A DNA stretch of 9,506 nt from the NCBI GenBank assembly GCA_021780795.1, contig JAJXYA010000467.1, forward strand, positions 1-9,506. Reading direction: 5' to 3'. The DNA is from Bacillota bacterium (GTDB taxonomy: Bacteria; Bacillota_A; Clostridia; Clostridiales; Clostridiaceae). The position numbers were made by a program, and so were the translations under genes. This document shows positions 1-6,258 of the stretch, piece by piece (position 1 is the first letter of the stretch; each line of letters starts with the position of its first letter). A model generated the notes under the pieces. The model was given only the letters and a program-made list of their open reading frames with translations, was not told the DNA's origin and made no database searches.

Positions 1-1
1 C

Positions 2-1036
2 TTTATGATTCACCTTGGACAATGGGCTTTGCAGCAGGTTTGCTCTCAAATAAAGCAATGGGAAAAAGAAGGACTAGCTCCCTCAAGAATATCAGTAAAT
101 TTTTCTGATGCTCAATTACTACATGAAGGTTTCTTAGAGATGCTAACTAACATGTTACTACAGTGGGATTTGGATGCTAGATTCTTAGAGTTAGAAGTCA
201 CAGAAAGTGGCATAAAGGCAAAAGAAGAAAAAATGATTGCTGTGCTTAGGGATATAAAAGAGCTAGGAGTTCATATATCTATGGATGATTTTGGCAGGGG
301 ATATTCTTCCCTAAGTAAATTAAGAAGCTTTAGTGTGGATACCTTAAAATTATCACCGGCTTTTATAAAAGATATAGCTATGGACCCAGAAGGTCTAGAA
401 ATAGTAGCAGCAGTAATTAAACTAGCTCATGGACTAAAAATGAAGGTTACTGCAGGTGGGGTAGAAAAATTAGATCAACTTTCAGTTCTCACTAAATTTA
501 ATTGTGATGAAGTTCAAGGATACTTGTTTAGTGAACCTGTTTCGAAAGAGAAATTTAAAAGACTCCTTAAAATAGAGAAATGTTATCCTAAATGCAATGT
601 AGATAAAGATGATGAGGAGGATTTTAATAATCGTAGAGACTTTTTTAGAATTAAATTTAAAAAACCTCTTGGTGCAGATATGAGTATTTTTAAGATAGGA
701 GGAAAGAAAGTTTCCTTAGGTTCTACAGAAGTAGTAGTCTTTGATATTAGTGCTGGTGGACTAAGATTTTTGTCAGATATAAAACTACCAGTGAAATCAG
801 ATATAGTGCTTATATTCGAGACTGAAATTTTAGAAGAGGAACTAAGTCTTTATGGAAATGTAGTTTGGATGAAACCCTATGCGGAGGAGATCTTTGAATA
901 TGGCTTAGAATTTGTTTTTGATGAGAAACATAGAGAAGTAATGCTACAACTTTTAAATCAATTACAAATTAATATAAGAAATCAAAGAGGCATAGATAAT
1001 TATAGGTTGGTAAAACATGTGTACATCAAAAAGTAA
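2..1036 (+). CDS. EAL-PilZ cyclic-di-GMP protein (5' end outside window)
   Basis: This is the C-terminal part of an EAL phosphodiesterase-family domain fused to a PilZ c-di-GMP-binding domain. The frame is open to the left edge and the first Met (position 5) falls inside the EAL fold, at the helix normally reading IGxWVLxxAC, so the real start and the EAL signature itself lie outside. Numbering from that Met, EAL residues seen are N32, E64 and E67 (LELEVTES), D94-D95 (DDFGRGYSSL), K115, E154 and Q171 (VQGYLFSEPV). From memory, these sit at a constant offset of 201 from the RocR active-site residues. The glutamate of the usual AEGVE motif is Gly151 (AGGVE), and the usual LKID is LKLS, so hydrolysis is probably lost. 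The PilZ domain (about 207-325) has RxxxR (R211, R215) and DxSxxG (D247, S249, G252). It is cytosolic, with no membrane segment in the visible part. A terminator follows. It likely acts as a c-di-GMP effector or regulator, possibly of the neighbouring polysaccharide locus. Confidence 0.9.
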   Translation, partial: FMIHLGQWALQQVCSQIKQWEKEGLAPSRISVNFSDAQLLHEGFLEMLTNMLLQWDLDARFLELEVTESGIKAKEEKMIAVLRDIKELGVHISMDDFGRGYSSLSKLRSFSVDTLKLSPAFIKDIAMDPEGLEIVAAVIKLAHGLKMKVTAGGVEKLDQLSVLTKFNCDEVQGYLFSEPVSKEKFKRLLKIEKCYPKCNVDKDDEEDFNNRRDFFRIKFKKPLGADMSIFKIGGKKVSLGSTEVVVFDISAGGLRFLSDIKLPVKSDIVLIFETEILEEELSLYGNVVWMKPYAEEIFEYGLEFVFDEKHREVMLQLLNQLQINIRNQRGIDNYRLVKHVYIKK

Positions 1037-1087
1037 ATTGTCATAGAAAAAATTCATATAAAAGCTGCTTAGGATTTATGCATATCG

Positions 1088-1137
1088 AAGAGATACACTT
1101 TGCTGAAATTAGCAAAGTGTATCTCTTTATTTTTTTA
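1088..1137 (+). terminator. Strong Rho-independent terminator of the EAL-PilZ gene
   Basis: A perfect 17-bp inverted repeat (1088-1104 and 1111-1127) with a 6-nt loop (GAAATT) runs straight into a T-rich tract at 1125-1137. It begins 52 nt after the EAL-PilZ stop codon. There is no matching A tract on the left side, so it should act on + strand transcription. It separates the c-di-GMP gene from the polysaccharide genes and implies that the latter have their own promoter. Confidence 0.93.
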
Positions 1138-1401
1138 TTAAGATAATGAAATAACAATTGTAAAATAGTGTTTTGGCAAAGATTTCACATAAATTATTTG
1201 AAATATACAATTAATATAAATTCATTTTAGAAGGAGGTATTTGTTTTTTTAGTGAAAATGAGTTCCAATATATTAAGTTGTATGTTAAATGAGTTTTTTA
1301 ATGGCATAAAATAAATAGGATGAAAAAGCAATGTTTTTATTGCATATGAAGTAAGGAATTTATAAAAAACACACTATTAGGTCGATAAGTGCAGAATGAT
1401 G

Positions 1402-1422
1402 AAGCCTTGATATACAAGACTT
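1402..1422 (+). other. Small hairpin in the upstream region
   Basis: AAGCCTTG (1402-1409) and CAAGACTT (1415-1422) pair over 8 bp with a single C-A mismatch, enclosing a 5-nt loop (ATATA). No U tract follows directly, so it is not a clear terminator. It could be part of a structured RNA or chance in an AT-rich region. Confidence 0.2.
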
Positions 1423-1549
1423 TAGAGGCAACAATATTTTTCTAAAAATGTTTGGGATAAAATTACATATTTTTTAAAAACAATTTTAAAACCGTAAAAT
1501 AATTAGTAATTCAGTGCATATTGAAGCAACTTGATATCAATGTAATAAA

Positions 1550-1572
1550 TTGACAAATTTTAAATTTGTCAA
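1550..1572. promoter_or_regulatory. Perfect 11-bp dyad, probable operator
   Basis: TTGACAAATTT and its exact reverse complement AAATTTGTCAA flank one central T (1561). The right arm contains the -35 box (TTGTCA, 1566-1571) of the promoter for the polysaccharide genes, so a dimeric protein bound here would block RNA polymerase. The regulator is unknown and no regulator gene lies in the window. In RNA the dyad has almost no loop, and it lies upstream of the predicted start, so a DNA-level role is more likely than a hairpin. Confidence 0.55.
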
Positions 1573-1594
1573 ATGATTTCCAGAGTAATATAAT
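1566..1594 (+). promoter_or_regulatory. SigA-type promoter of the polysaccharide locus
   Basis: TTGTCA (1566-1571, five of six consensus bases) and a perfect TATAAT (1589-1594) are separated by exactly 17 nt. The predicted start is near 1601, giving an untranslated leader of about 140 nt before the ATG at 1743. This is the best promoter match between the terminator at 1088-1137 and the first gene of the locus. The -35 box is buried in the dyad at 1550-1572. Confidence 0.65.
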
Positions 1595-1742
1595 AAAATT
1601 CAATGGTTTTACATAAAATAGAAAATTTTAAATTAAATTTAATTTTTGGAATATATTTATAAGTAAAGTAATAAATTGGTGTGTGCAGGTCATAGGATAG
1701 GGAAAGAGATTTTGAATTTTATGAAAAGATGAGGGGATGTAA

Positions 1743-2411
1743 ATGGAAGAATTGGAAAGAAATTCGACAAGCATACAGGTAAAGGTCGTTAGTGAATATG
1801 AGAAAAATCTAGGATATTTTATAATCAAAAGAATAATTGACATTATAGGTGCCTTATGTGGAATTTTATTACTAAGTCCAGTGATGGTTGTTGTTGGTAT
1901 TTGGATTAAGTTAGACTCAAAAGGATCTGTTTTTTTTGAACAGAATAGAGTTGGACAAGATGGAAGAGAATTTAAAATGTATAAGTTTAGATCTATGTGT
2001 ACGGATGCGGAATATCTCTTGGAGAAGCTTCAAGACAAAAATGAAATGTCAGGACCTATGTTTAAGATAAAAGAAGATCCAAGAGTTACTAAACTAGGAA
2101 GATTTATAAGAAAGACAAGTATAGATGAGTTACCTCAGCTTTTTAATATATTAAAAGGAGAAATGTCACTAGTAGGGCCAAGACCAAGCTTACCTAAGGA
2201 AGTAGCACAATTTACCTCCTTTCAAAAACAAAGATTAGTTGCAAAACCAGGTTTAACTTGCTACTGGCAGGTTAAGGGAAGAAGTAATGTTAGTTTTGAA
2301 GAATGGATGGAAATGGATGTTAAATATGTAGAAGAAAGAAATACATGGATAGATATAAGGCTTATCTTCAAGACGGTGAAAGTGCTGTTTGGGGATGAGG
2401 GGGCGAGATGA
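1743..2411 (+). CDS. Undecaprenyl-phosphate sugar-1-phosphate transferase (initiating enzyme)
   Basis: This 222-residue protein is a membrane-bound sugar transferase of the bacterial sugar transferase family (PglC/WcaJ catalytic-domain type). It starts a polysaccharide repeat unit by moving a sugar-1-phosphate from a nucleotide sugar to undecaprenyl phosphate. It has the short form: an N-terminal tail, one hydrophobic segment at about 31-56 with the Ser45-Pro46 break typical of the re-entrant helix, and then the catalytic domain. Visible motifs are NRVGQDGREFKMYKFRSM (68-85), the catalytic Asp128-Glu129 in TSIDELPQ, GPRP (145-148) and PGLTCYWQVKGRS (169-181). The start is fixed by GAGGGG at 1731-1736 and an in-frame TAA immediately before the ATG. 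The sugar cannot be read from sequence; glucose or galactose is usual for this type. It is first in the locus, 131 nt before ugd. Confidence 0.93.
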   Translation: MEELERNSTSIQVKVVSEYEKNLGYFIIKRIIDIIGALCGILLLSPVMVVVGIWIKLDSKGSVFFEQNRVGQDGREFKMYKFRSMCTDAEYLLEKLQDKNEMSGPMFKIKEDPRVTKLGRFIRKTSIDELPQLFNILKGEMSLVGPRPSLPKEVAQFTSFQKQRLVAKPGLTCYWQVKGRSNVSFEEWMEMDVKYVEERNTWIDIRLIFKTVKVLFGDEGAR

Positions 2412-2469
2412 AATTCTAGTCATTACAAAAGGGTAGGGGAACAATTAAAGATTAGAATATTAGTAACTT

Positions 2470-2491
2470 CTAATTGAAAAATTACAATTAG
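2470..2491 (+). other. Weak AT-rich hairpin before ugd
   Basis: CTAATTG (2470-2476) and CAATTAG (2485-2491) form a perfect 7-bp stem with an 8-nt A/T loop, followed by only four T residues. It lies in the 131-nt gap between the sugar transferase and ugd. It could be a processing site or weak attenuator. The stem is too weak to call a terminator, and the flanking genes look cotranscribed. Confidence 0.22.
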
Positions 2492-2542
2492 TTTTAAAAA
2501 GTTTATAGAGAAGTCGATAAAAGAAATGAGGGGTAAAGATAT

Positions 2543-3904
2543 ATGAAGATAGTTGTAGCAGGTACTGGTTATGTAGGACTAGTTACAGGAGCCTGTTTAT
2601 CAGAAGTTGGACATAATGTAACATGTGTAGATATTAATCAAAGAAAAATTGAAATATTGAAACAAGGGATTTCACCAATATACGAACCGGGATTAGATGA
2701 ACTTTTAAAAAATAATTATGAAGCGAAAAGATTAAATTTTACTACAGATTATGTAGCTGCGTACAAAGATGCAGATGTAATCTTTATAGGGGTAGGTACT
2801 CCAGAAAGAGAAGATGGTTCAGCTAATTTAGATTATATATATAATGTTGCAACACAAATAGCTGAAAATATAGAAAAAGATTGTTTAGTTGTGGTTAAAT
2901 CAACAGTTCCAATAGGAACCAATGATAAGGTGGAGGAGTTTTTAAGGGAACATTTAGTGAATGATGTTCAAATAGAAATTGCTTCAAATCCAGAGTTTTT
3001 AGCTCAAGGAACGGCGGTTAAAGACACACTATATGCTAATAGAATAGTAATCGGCGTGGAATCAGATAAGGCAAGAGATACATTGAAAGAAATATATGGA
3101 AAGTTTAATCAGCCAATAGTTGTAGTTAATAGAAGAAGTGCAGAAATGACAAAGTATGCTTCAAATGATTTTTTAGCTTTAAAAATATCTTTTATTAATG
3201 AAATAGCAAATTTTTGTGAGATAGTTGGTGCAGATGTACAAGACGTTGCTAGAGGAATGAGTTATGATCCTAGAATAGGAGATAAATTTTTAAATGCTGG
3301 GATAGGATATGGTGGTTCATGTTTTCCAAAGGATACTAAAGCGTTACATTGGTTAGCTAATGATCATGGTTATGAAATTAAAACTATAAAAGCTACTATA
3401 GAAGTTAATCAAAATCAAAAATATAAGCTGTTTCGAAAAGCTAAACAAAGATTTGGTAGTTTAAGAGGAATGAAGGTAGCTATTCTTGGTTTGACATTTA
3501 AGCCTGGAACAGACGATTTAAGAGAGGCTCCTTCTATACCAAATGTAAGAAGATTATTAGATGAGGGAGCAGAAATAATAGCATATGATCCTATAGGTAT
3601 AGATAATTTCAAAAAAATGTATCCAACTGGAGTAAATTATGTGAATAATCCAGAAGAGGTGTTAAGGAATGTTGACATGGTATTTATATTCACTGAGTGG
3701 GATGAAATAAAGCGAATACCTTTAAATAAATACAGAGAATTAATGAGAAAACCAGTAATATTCGATGGAAGAAATTGTTATAGTTTGAAGGAAGCAGAGA
3801 AAGCAGAAGTGGAATATTACTCTGTAGGAAGAAGAATAGTTAAAGGTATAGATAATAAATTGTCTATTGTAGAAGCCGCAGCTAGTATAGAAACAATACT
3901 TTAA
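2543..3904 (+). CDS. ugd: UDP-glucose 6-dehydrogenase
   Basis: This 453-residue, full-length cytosolic enzyme oxidises UDP-glucose to UDP-glucuronate with two NAD+. The N-terminal Rossmann fold carries GTGYVGLVTG (7-16) and Asp30 at the end of the second strand. GTPEREDGSANL (85-97) and KSTVPIGT (119-126) are typical of the family. Catalytic residues are Lys204 and Asn208 (EMTKYASND) and the nucleophile Cys260 with Lys263 and Asp264 in GYGGSCFPKD; the Lys204/Cys260 numbering agrees with the streptococcal enzyme. The C-terminal UDP-binding part starts at about 310 with GLTFKPGTDDLREAPS (316-331). The start has GAGGGG at 2528-2533, 9 nt upstream. UDP-glucuronate would supply an acidic sugar to the polymer, plausibly through PssDE. 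Codon use is core-like: by hand count about 21 of 32 Leu codons are TTA, unlike pssD downstream. Confidence 0.96.
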   Translation: MKIVVAGTGYVGLVTGACLSEVGHNVTCVDINQRKIEILKQGISPIYEPGLDELLKNNYEAKRLNFTTDYVAAYKDADVIFIGVGTPEREDGSANLDYIYNVATQIAENIEKDCLVVVKSTVPIGTNDKVEEFLREHLVNDVQIEIASNPEFLAQGTAVKDTLYANRIVIGVESDKARDTLKEIYGKFNQPIVVVNRRSAEMTKYASNDFLALKISFINEIANFCEIVGADVQDVARGMSYDPRIGDKFLNAGIGYGGSCFPKDTKALHWLANDHGYEIKTIKATIEVNQNQKYKLFRKAKQRFGSLRGMKVAILGLTFKPGTDDLREAPSIPNVRRLLDEGAEIIAYDPIGIDNFKKMYPTGVNYVNNPEEVLRNVDMVFIFTEWDEIKRIPLNKYRELMRKPVIFDGRNCYSLKEAEKAEVEYYSVGRRIVKGIDNKLSIVEAAASIETIL

Positions 3905-3945
3905 ATAAAAGTAATTTAGTAGTATTAGAGAAGGACTAATTTCAC

Positions 3946-4070
3946 ATGAAGAAGGTATTGTTTACAGGAAATGATGGCTCATATTTGACAGAATATCTAC
4001 TGAAAAAGTGTTATGGGTTCATGGAATTATTAGAAGTCGTAGCAAAATAAGTACAAAGAAAGTAGACCGT
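3946..4070 (+). pseudogene. gmd: Relic of GDP-mannose 4,6-dehydratase (gmd) N-terminus
   Basis: An ATG at 3946, with AGAAGGA upstream (3929-3935), opens a 34-codon frame beginning MKKVLFTGNDGSYLTEYLLK. This matches the start of Gmd, normally MKKALITGITGQDGSYLAE, with three residues of the NAD-binding TGITGQDGS loop missing (TGNDGS). After Tyr23 one base seems lost near 4015-4017. Shifting frame at 4017 recovers V-HGIIRSRSKISTKKVDR (4017-4070), close to Gmd's YEVHGIIRRSS segment. In the unshifted frame it ends at TAA 4048-4050; in the shifted frame homology stops at the T run at 4070-4077. Roughly 40 of an expected 340-odd codons remain, so the gene is dead. It shows that an ancestor of this locus made GDP-4-keto-6-deoxymannose (a fucose or rhamnose-type precursor). 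Assignment rests on remembered family sequence, not a search. Confidence 0.8.
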
Positions 4071-4078
4071 TTTTTTTG

Positions 4079-4087
4079 AAAGGAGGG
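4079..4087 (+). promoter_or_regulatory. Ribosome binding site that fixes the pssD start
   Basis: AAAGGAGGG lies 6 nt before the ATG at 4094. An in-frame TTG at 4076 sits directly against this site and cannot use it, so the six extra N-terminal codons are leader and not protein. Confidence 0.8.
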
Positions 4088-4093
4088 GACTTT

Positions 4094-4588
4094 ATGAGAA
4101 TGGGAAAGAGATATAAGTCAAAAGAGAAGAAACTTAAACTATGTTTTGCCGCCTCATCTGGAGGACATTACGAGCAATTGATGATGCTTAAGCCTTTGAT
4201 GGAAAAATATGATAGTTTTGTTATTACAGAAAAGACTGCTTATGAGGTAGGATCAAAAGGCGAGAGGCTCTATTATGTGAAGCAGGTAAATAGAAAAGAA
4301 AAGATGTGTTTTCTTAATCTCATCATTAATTCTTTTATATCCCTTTACATATTTATCAAGGAGAGGCCAGACGCAGTTATTTGTACTGGAGTACTTGCCA
4401 TGATACCCATGTGTCTTCTTACTAAATTTTTTAGAAAGAAGTTAGTTTTTATAGAGTCATTCGCAAAAGTGACATCAGCCACGGAAACTGGAAAAATTAT
4501 GTACAGATATGCGGATCAGTTCTATGTGCAGTGGAAAGGCATGCTGGAGATTTATCCTAATGCCATTTATCTTGGTGGGATTTATTAA
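4094..4588 (+). CDS. pssD: PssD/Cps14F (Alg14-like) glycosyltransferase membrane subunit
   Basis: This 164-residue protein is the Alg14-like half of a split GT-B glycosyltransferase. Alg14-type subunits bind the membrane and the lipid-linked acceptor and recruit the catalytic Alg13-like partner, here the next gene. Motifs are AASSGGHYEQLMML (19-32, the Alg14 glycine-rich loop), a hydrophobic stretch at about 73-88, a second at about 95-109 (VICTGVLAMIPM), and IESFAKVTSATETGK (120-134) followed by ADQFYVQWKGM, the typical C-terminal signature. Length is normal for the family. Codon use differs from ugd: by hand count only one of 15 Leu codons is TTA and eight are CTT. It follows the gmd relic directly, so it is the first gene of a probably imported block. 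In Rhizobium PssDE is a glucuronosyltransferase and in pneumococcus Cps14FG adds galactose; Ugd upstream makes glucuronate plausible here. Confidence 0.88.
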   Translation: MRMGKRYKSKEKKLKLCFAASSGGHYEQLMMLKPLMEKYDSFVITEKTAYEVGSKGERLYYVKQVNRKEKMCFLNLIINSFISLYIFIKERPDAVICTGVLAMIPMCLLTKFFRKKLVFIESFAKVTSATETGKIMYRYADQFYVQWKGMLEIYPNAIYLGGIY

Positions 4589-4656
4589 GAATCGTTATTA
4601 AGTACAGATTAAGAGAAAGCATTAACGAGGATACAATTAGTGAGGAGGATGAGTCA

Positions 4657-5136
4657 ATGATTTTTGTGACTTTAGGTTCACAGAAGTTTCAGTTTAATCG
4701 GTTGCTGAAAAAGATAGATGAGTTGATTGCAGATGGACTTATTCAAGAAGAAGTGTTTGTGCAGACTGGCTATAGCGATTATGAGCCATTGCATTTTACA
4801 TTTAAAGAGTTCTTAGGCAGAGAAGAATTTGTTGCCATGATGGATAAATGCGATACTGTCATAACGCATGGTGGAACCGGAGCAATTATAAGTGCTGTTA
4901 AAAAGGCTAAAAAGGTTATCGCAGTAGCACGTTTGGCAAAGTATGGGGAACATGTGGATGATCATCAAAAGCAAATCCTCAAACAGTTTGATGGAATGGG
5001 AATTATAACTGCTTGTTACGACACGGAAAATTTAACAATACATTATAAAAACTTACAACAGACAGAATTCAGTAAATATCAGTCCAATACTAAAATAATT
5101 ATAGATAGCATTGATAAGTTTTTAGTGGATGGTTAA
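4657..5136 (+). CDS. pssE: PssE/Cps14G (Alg13-like) glycosyltransferase catalytic subunit
   Basis: This 159-residue Alg13-like protein is the nucleotide-sugar-binding, catalytic half of the PssDE transferase and acts at the inner membrane face by docking on PssD. It has the family start MIFVTLGSQKFQFNRLL (1-17), QTGYSDY (36-42), THGGTGAI (70-77, the donor-phosphate loop) and YGEHVDDHQ (96-104), which closes the donor site. The residue before the Arg of that last segment is Ala91 (VARLAKYGEHV), where I expect Pro (VPR) in this family, a mild departure. Length is full. GAGGAGGA at 4642-4649 fits the ATG at 4657. It lies 68 nt after pssD and 40 nt before the GT4 gene, with no terminator on either side. 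Substrate is unknown. Confidence 0.9.
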   Translation: MIFVTLGSQKFQFNRLLKKIDELIADGLIQEEVFVQTGYSDYEPLHFTFKEFLGREEFVAMMDKCDTVITHGGTGAIISAVKKAKKVIAVARLAKYGEHVDDHQKQILKQFDGMGIITACYDTENLTIHYKNLQQTEFSKYQSNTKIIIDSIDKFLVDG

Positions 5137-5176
5137 ATATTAGTCTCGTTATCTCATATAAGAGAGGGTTATATAA

Positions 5177-6247
5177 ATGAAAGTATTAATGATAGGTAAC
5201 CATCCAAGTGTTAAGGGTGGAATCACAAGTGTAATATCCCAGTTATTAGACCATGACTGGAAGAAAGATGGAGCGGATATGAAGTTCATTCCTACATATA
5301 TAGAAGCGGGAGCAGTTAAGAAGTCACTATATTTTGTACAATCATATGTAAAGATTTTGTGGTCACTTATGACCTTCAAACCAGATGTTTTTCATATCCA
5401 TATGTCGTATAAAGGCAGTTTCCATAGGAAGTATTTTATTCATAAACTGTGTAAGAAATTTGGAAAAAATGACATCATTCATCTTCATGGATCTGAATTT
5501 AAGAAGTTCTACGAAGAGTCAAGTGATAAGACAAAAGTTAAGATTAGAACTTTGCTTAGAGAATGTGATTCTATGATTGTCTTGGGTGATGAATGGAATA
5601 AGCGAATTAAACAGATAGAATCGGAGGCCAAAACGATTGTTGTTAGCAATACAGTAAAGATACCCCAAGAAACAGTTCAATGGAACGATGAGGGTTTTAC
5701 GGTGCTATTTCTTGGTGTTCTCATTAAGAGAAAAGGCGTACATGACTTGTTGAATTCGATTACCCTATTAAAGGAACGAGAAGCACTTAATAAAACTAAG
5801 TTCATTATTGCCGGTAGTGGTATTGAAGAAGAGAATCTTAAAAAGCAGTGTACAGAACTGAACATTGCTGATCATGTGGAATTTGCTGGATGGACTGCAG
5901 GTCAGAAAAAGATTGACTTATTAAAGCAGAGCCAGCTGTTGGTTCTTCCTTCTTATAACGAAGGTTTGCCCATTGCTATTCTTGAGGCGATCAGTTATGG
6001 TATCCCGGTTGTCAGCACTAGAGTTGGAGATATCGAATCTGCAGTTATTGATGGCCAAAATGGTCATTTGATTGAGGCAGGTGATGTAGGTGGTTTGGCA
6101 GAGGCAATTCAGAAAATTGTGATTAATAAGGATATATATATAACTATGAGTAAGTTTGCTAGAAGCCTGGCAGAAGATAAGTTCTCTGATTCTAAATATT
6201 TTAAAGTGGTTAAAGATTGCTATGAAGCATTGGAATATGAGATTTAG
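5177..6247 (+). CDS. GT4-family glycosyltransferase (GT-B fold)
   Basis: This 356-residue retaining glycosyltransferase of the GT4 family elongates the lipid-linked repeat unit at the cytosolic membrane face. The N-terminal acceptor domain shows MKVLMIGNHPSVKGGITSVI (1-20), with the glycine-rich acceptor loop, PDVFHIHMS (69-77) and IHLHGSEF (101-108). The C-terminal donor domain starts at about 174 with VLFLGVLIKRKGVHDLL (176-192), then FIIAGSG (209-215) and the EX7E motif, Glu262 and Glu270 in NEGLPIAILEA, followed by GIPVVSTRVGD (275-285). The start is supported by GAGAGG at 5162-5167. The stop codon overlaps the next gene's ribosome binding site (TAG at 6245-6247), so the pair is cotranscribed. 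Donor and linkage cannot be read from the sequence. Confidence 0.94.
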   Translation: MKVLMIGNHPSVKGGITSVISQLLDHDWKKDGADMKFIPTYIEAGAVKKSLYFVQSYVKILWSLMTFKPDVFHIHMSYKGSFHRKYFIHKLCKKFGKNDIIHLHGSEFKKFYEESSDKTKVKIRTLLRECDSMIVLGDEWNKRIKQIESEAKTIVVSNTVKIPQETVQWNDEGFTVLFLGVLIKRKGVHDLLNSITLLKEREALNKTKFIIAGSGIEEENLKKQCTELNIADHVEFAGWTAGQKKIDLLKQSQLLVLPSYNEGLPIAILEAISYGIPVVSTRVGDIESAVIDGQNGHLIEAGDVGGLAEAIQKIVINKDIYITMSKFARSLAEDKFSDSKYFKVVKDCYEALEYEI

Positions 6248-6258
6248 GGGGGATAACC

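Larger units (their letters stand above)
1138..1742 (+). other. 605-nt gene-free, AT-rich region before the polysaccharide locus
   Basis: No frame on either strand gives a recognisable protein here. It holds a promoter with an overlapping dyad at 1550-1594 and an untranslated leader from about 1601. Other items are a near-perfect small hairpin at 1402-1422, a 5-bp hairpin at 1328-1343 without a T tract, a 16-bp AT-only palindrome at 1630-1645, and a good Shine-Dalgarno sequence (AAGGAGGT, 1231-1238) placed 13 nt before a 20-codon GTG frame (1252-1314) that I do not recognise. I looked for c-di-GMP riboswitch cores because of the EAL-PilZ neighbour and did not find one. It may include decayed coding DNA, but nothing identifiable. 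Confidence 0.6.

Noticed and set aside
1173..1195. TTGGCA resembling a sigma-54 -24 element or a -35 box
   Set aside because: There is no GC at the required distance for a -12 element and no acceptable TATAAT at 16-18 nt.
1252..1314. 20-codon frame (GTG start, or ATG at 1258) after AAGGAGGT
   Set aside because: Spacing from the ribosome site is long (13-19 nt), the peptide is unrecognised, and such short frames are common by chance in AT-rich DNA.
1550..1578. Promoter using TTGACA at 1550-1555
   Set aside because: The hexamer at 17-nt spacing (ATGATT) matches only two of six -10 bases; the TTGTCA-17-TATAAT pair just downstream is far better.
1601..1742. c-di-GMP or other riboswitch in the leader of the polysaccharide locus
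   Set aside because: I looked for GEMM-type core sequences because of the nearby c-di-GMP protein and found none; the leader is mostly A/T with no stable stem.
3985..4014. TTGACA-18-TGTTAT promoter-like pair inside the gmd relic, possible promoter for pssD
   Set aside because: TTGACA is explained by the relic's Leu-Thr codons, the -10 matches only four of six bases, and no separate evidence supports a start here.
4076..4093. TTG start six codons upstream for the PssD gene
   Set aside because: The TTG lies directly against the AAAGGAGGGG ribosome binding site, which is correctly spaced for the ATG at 4094.
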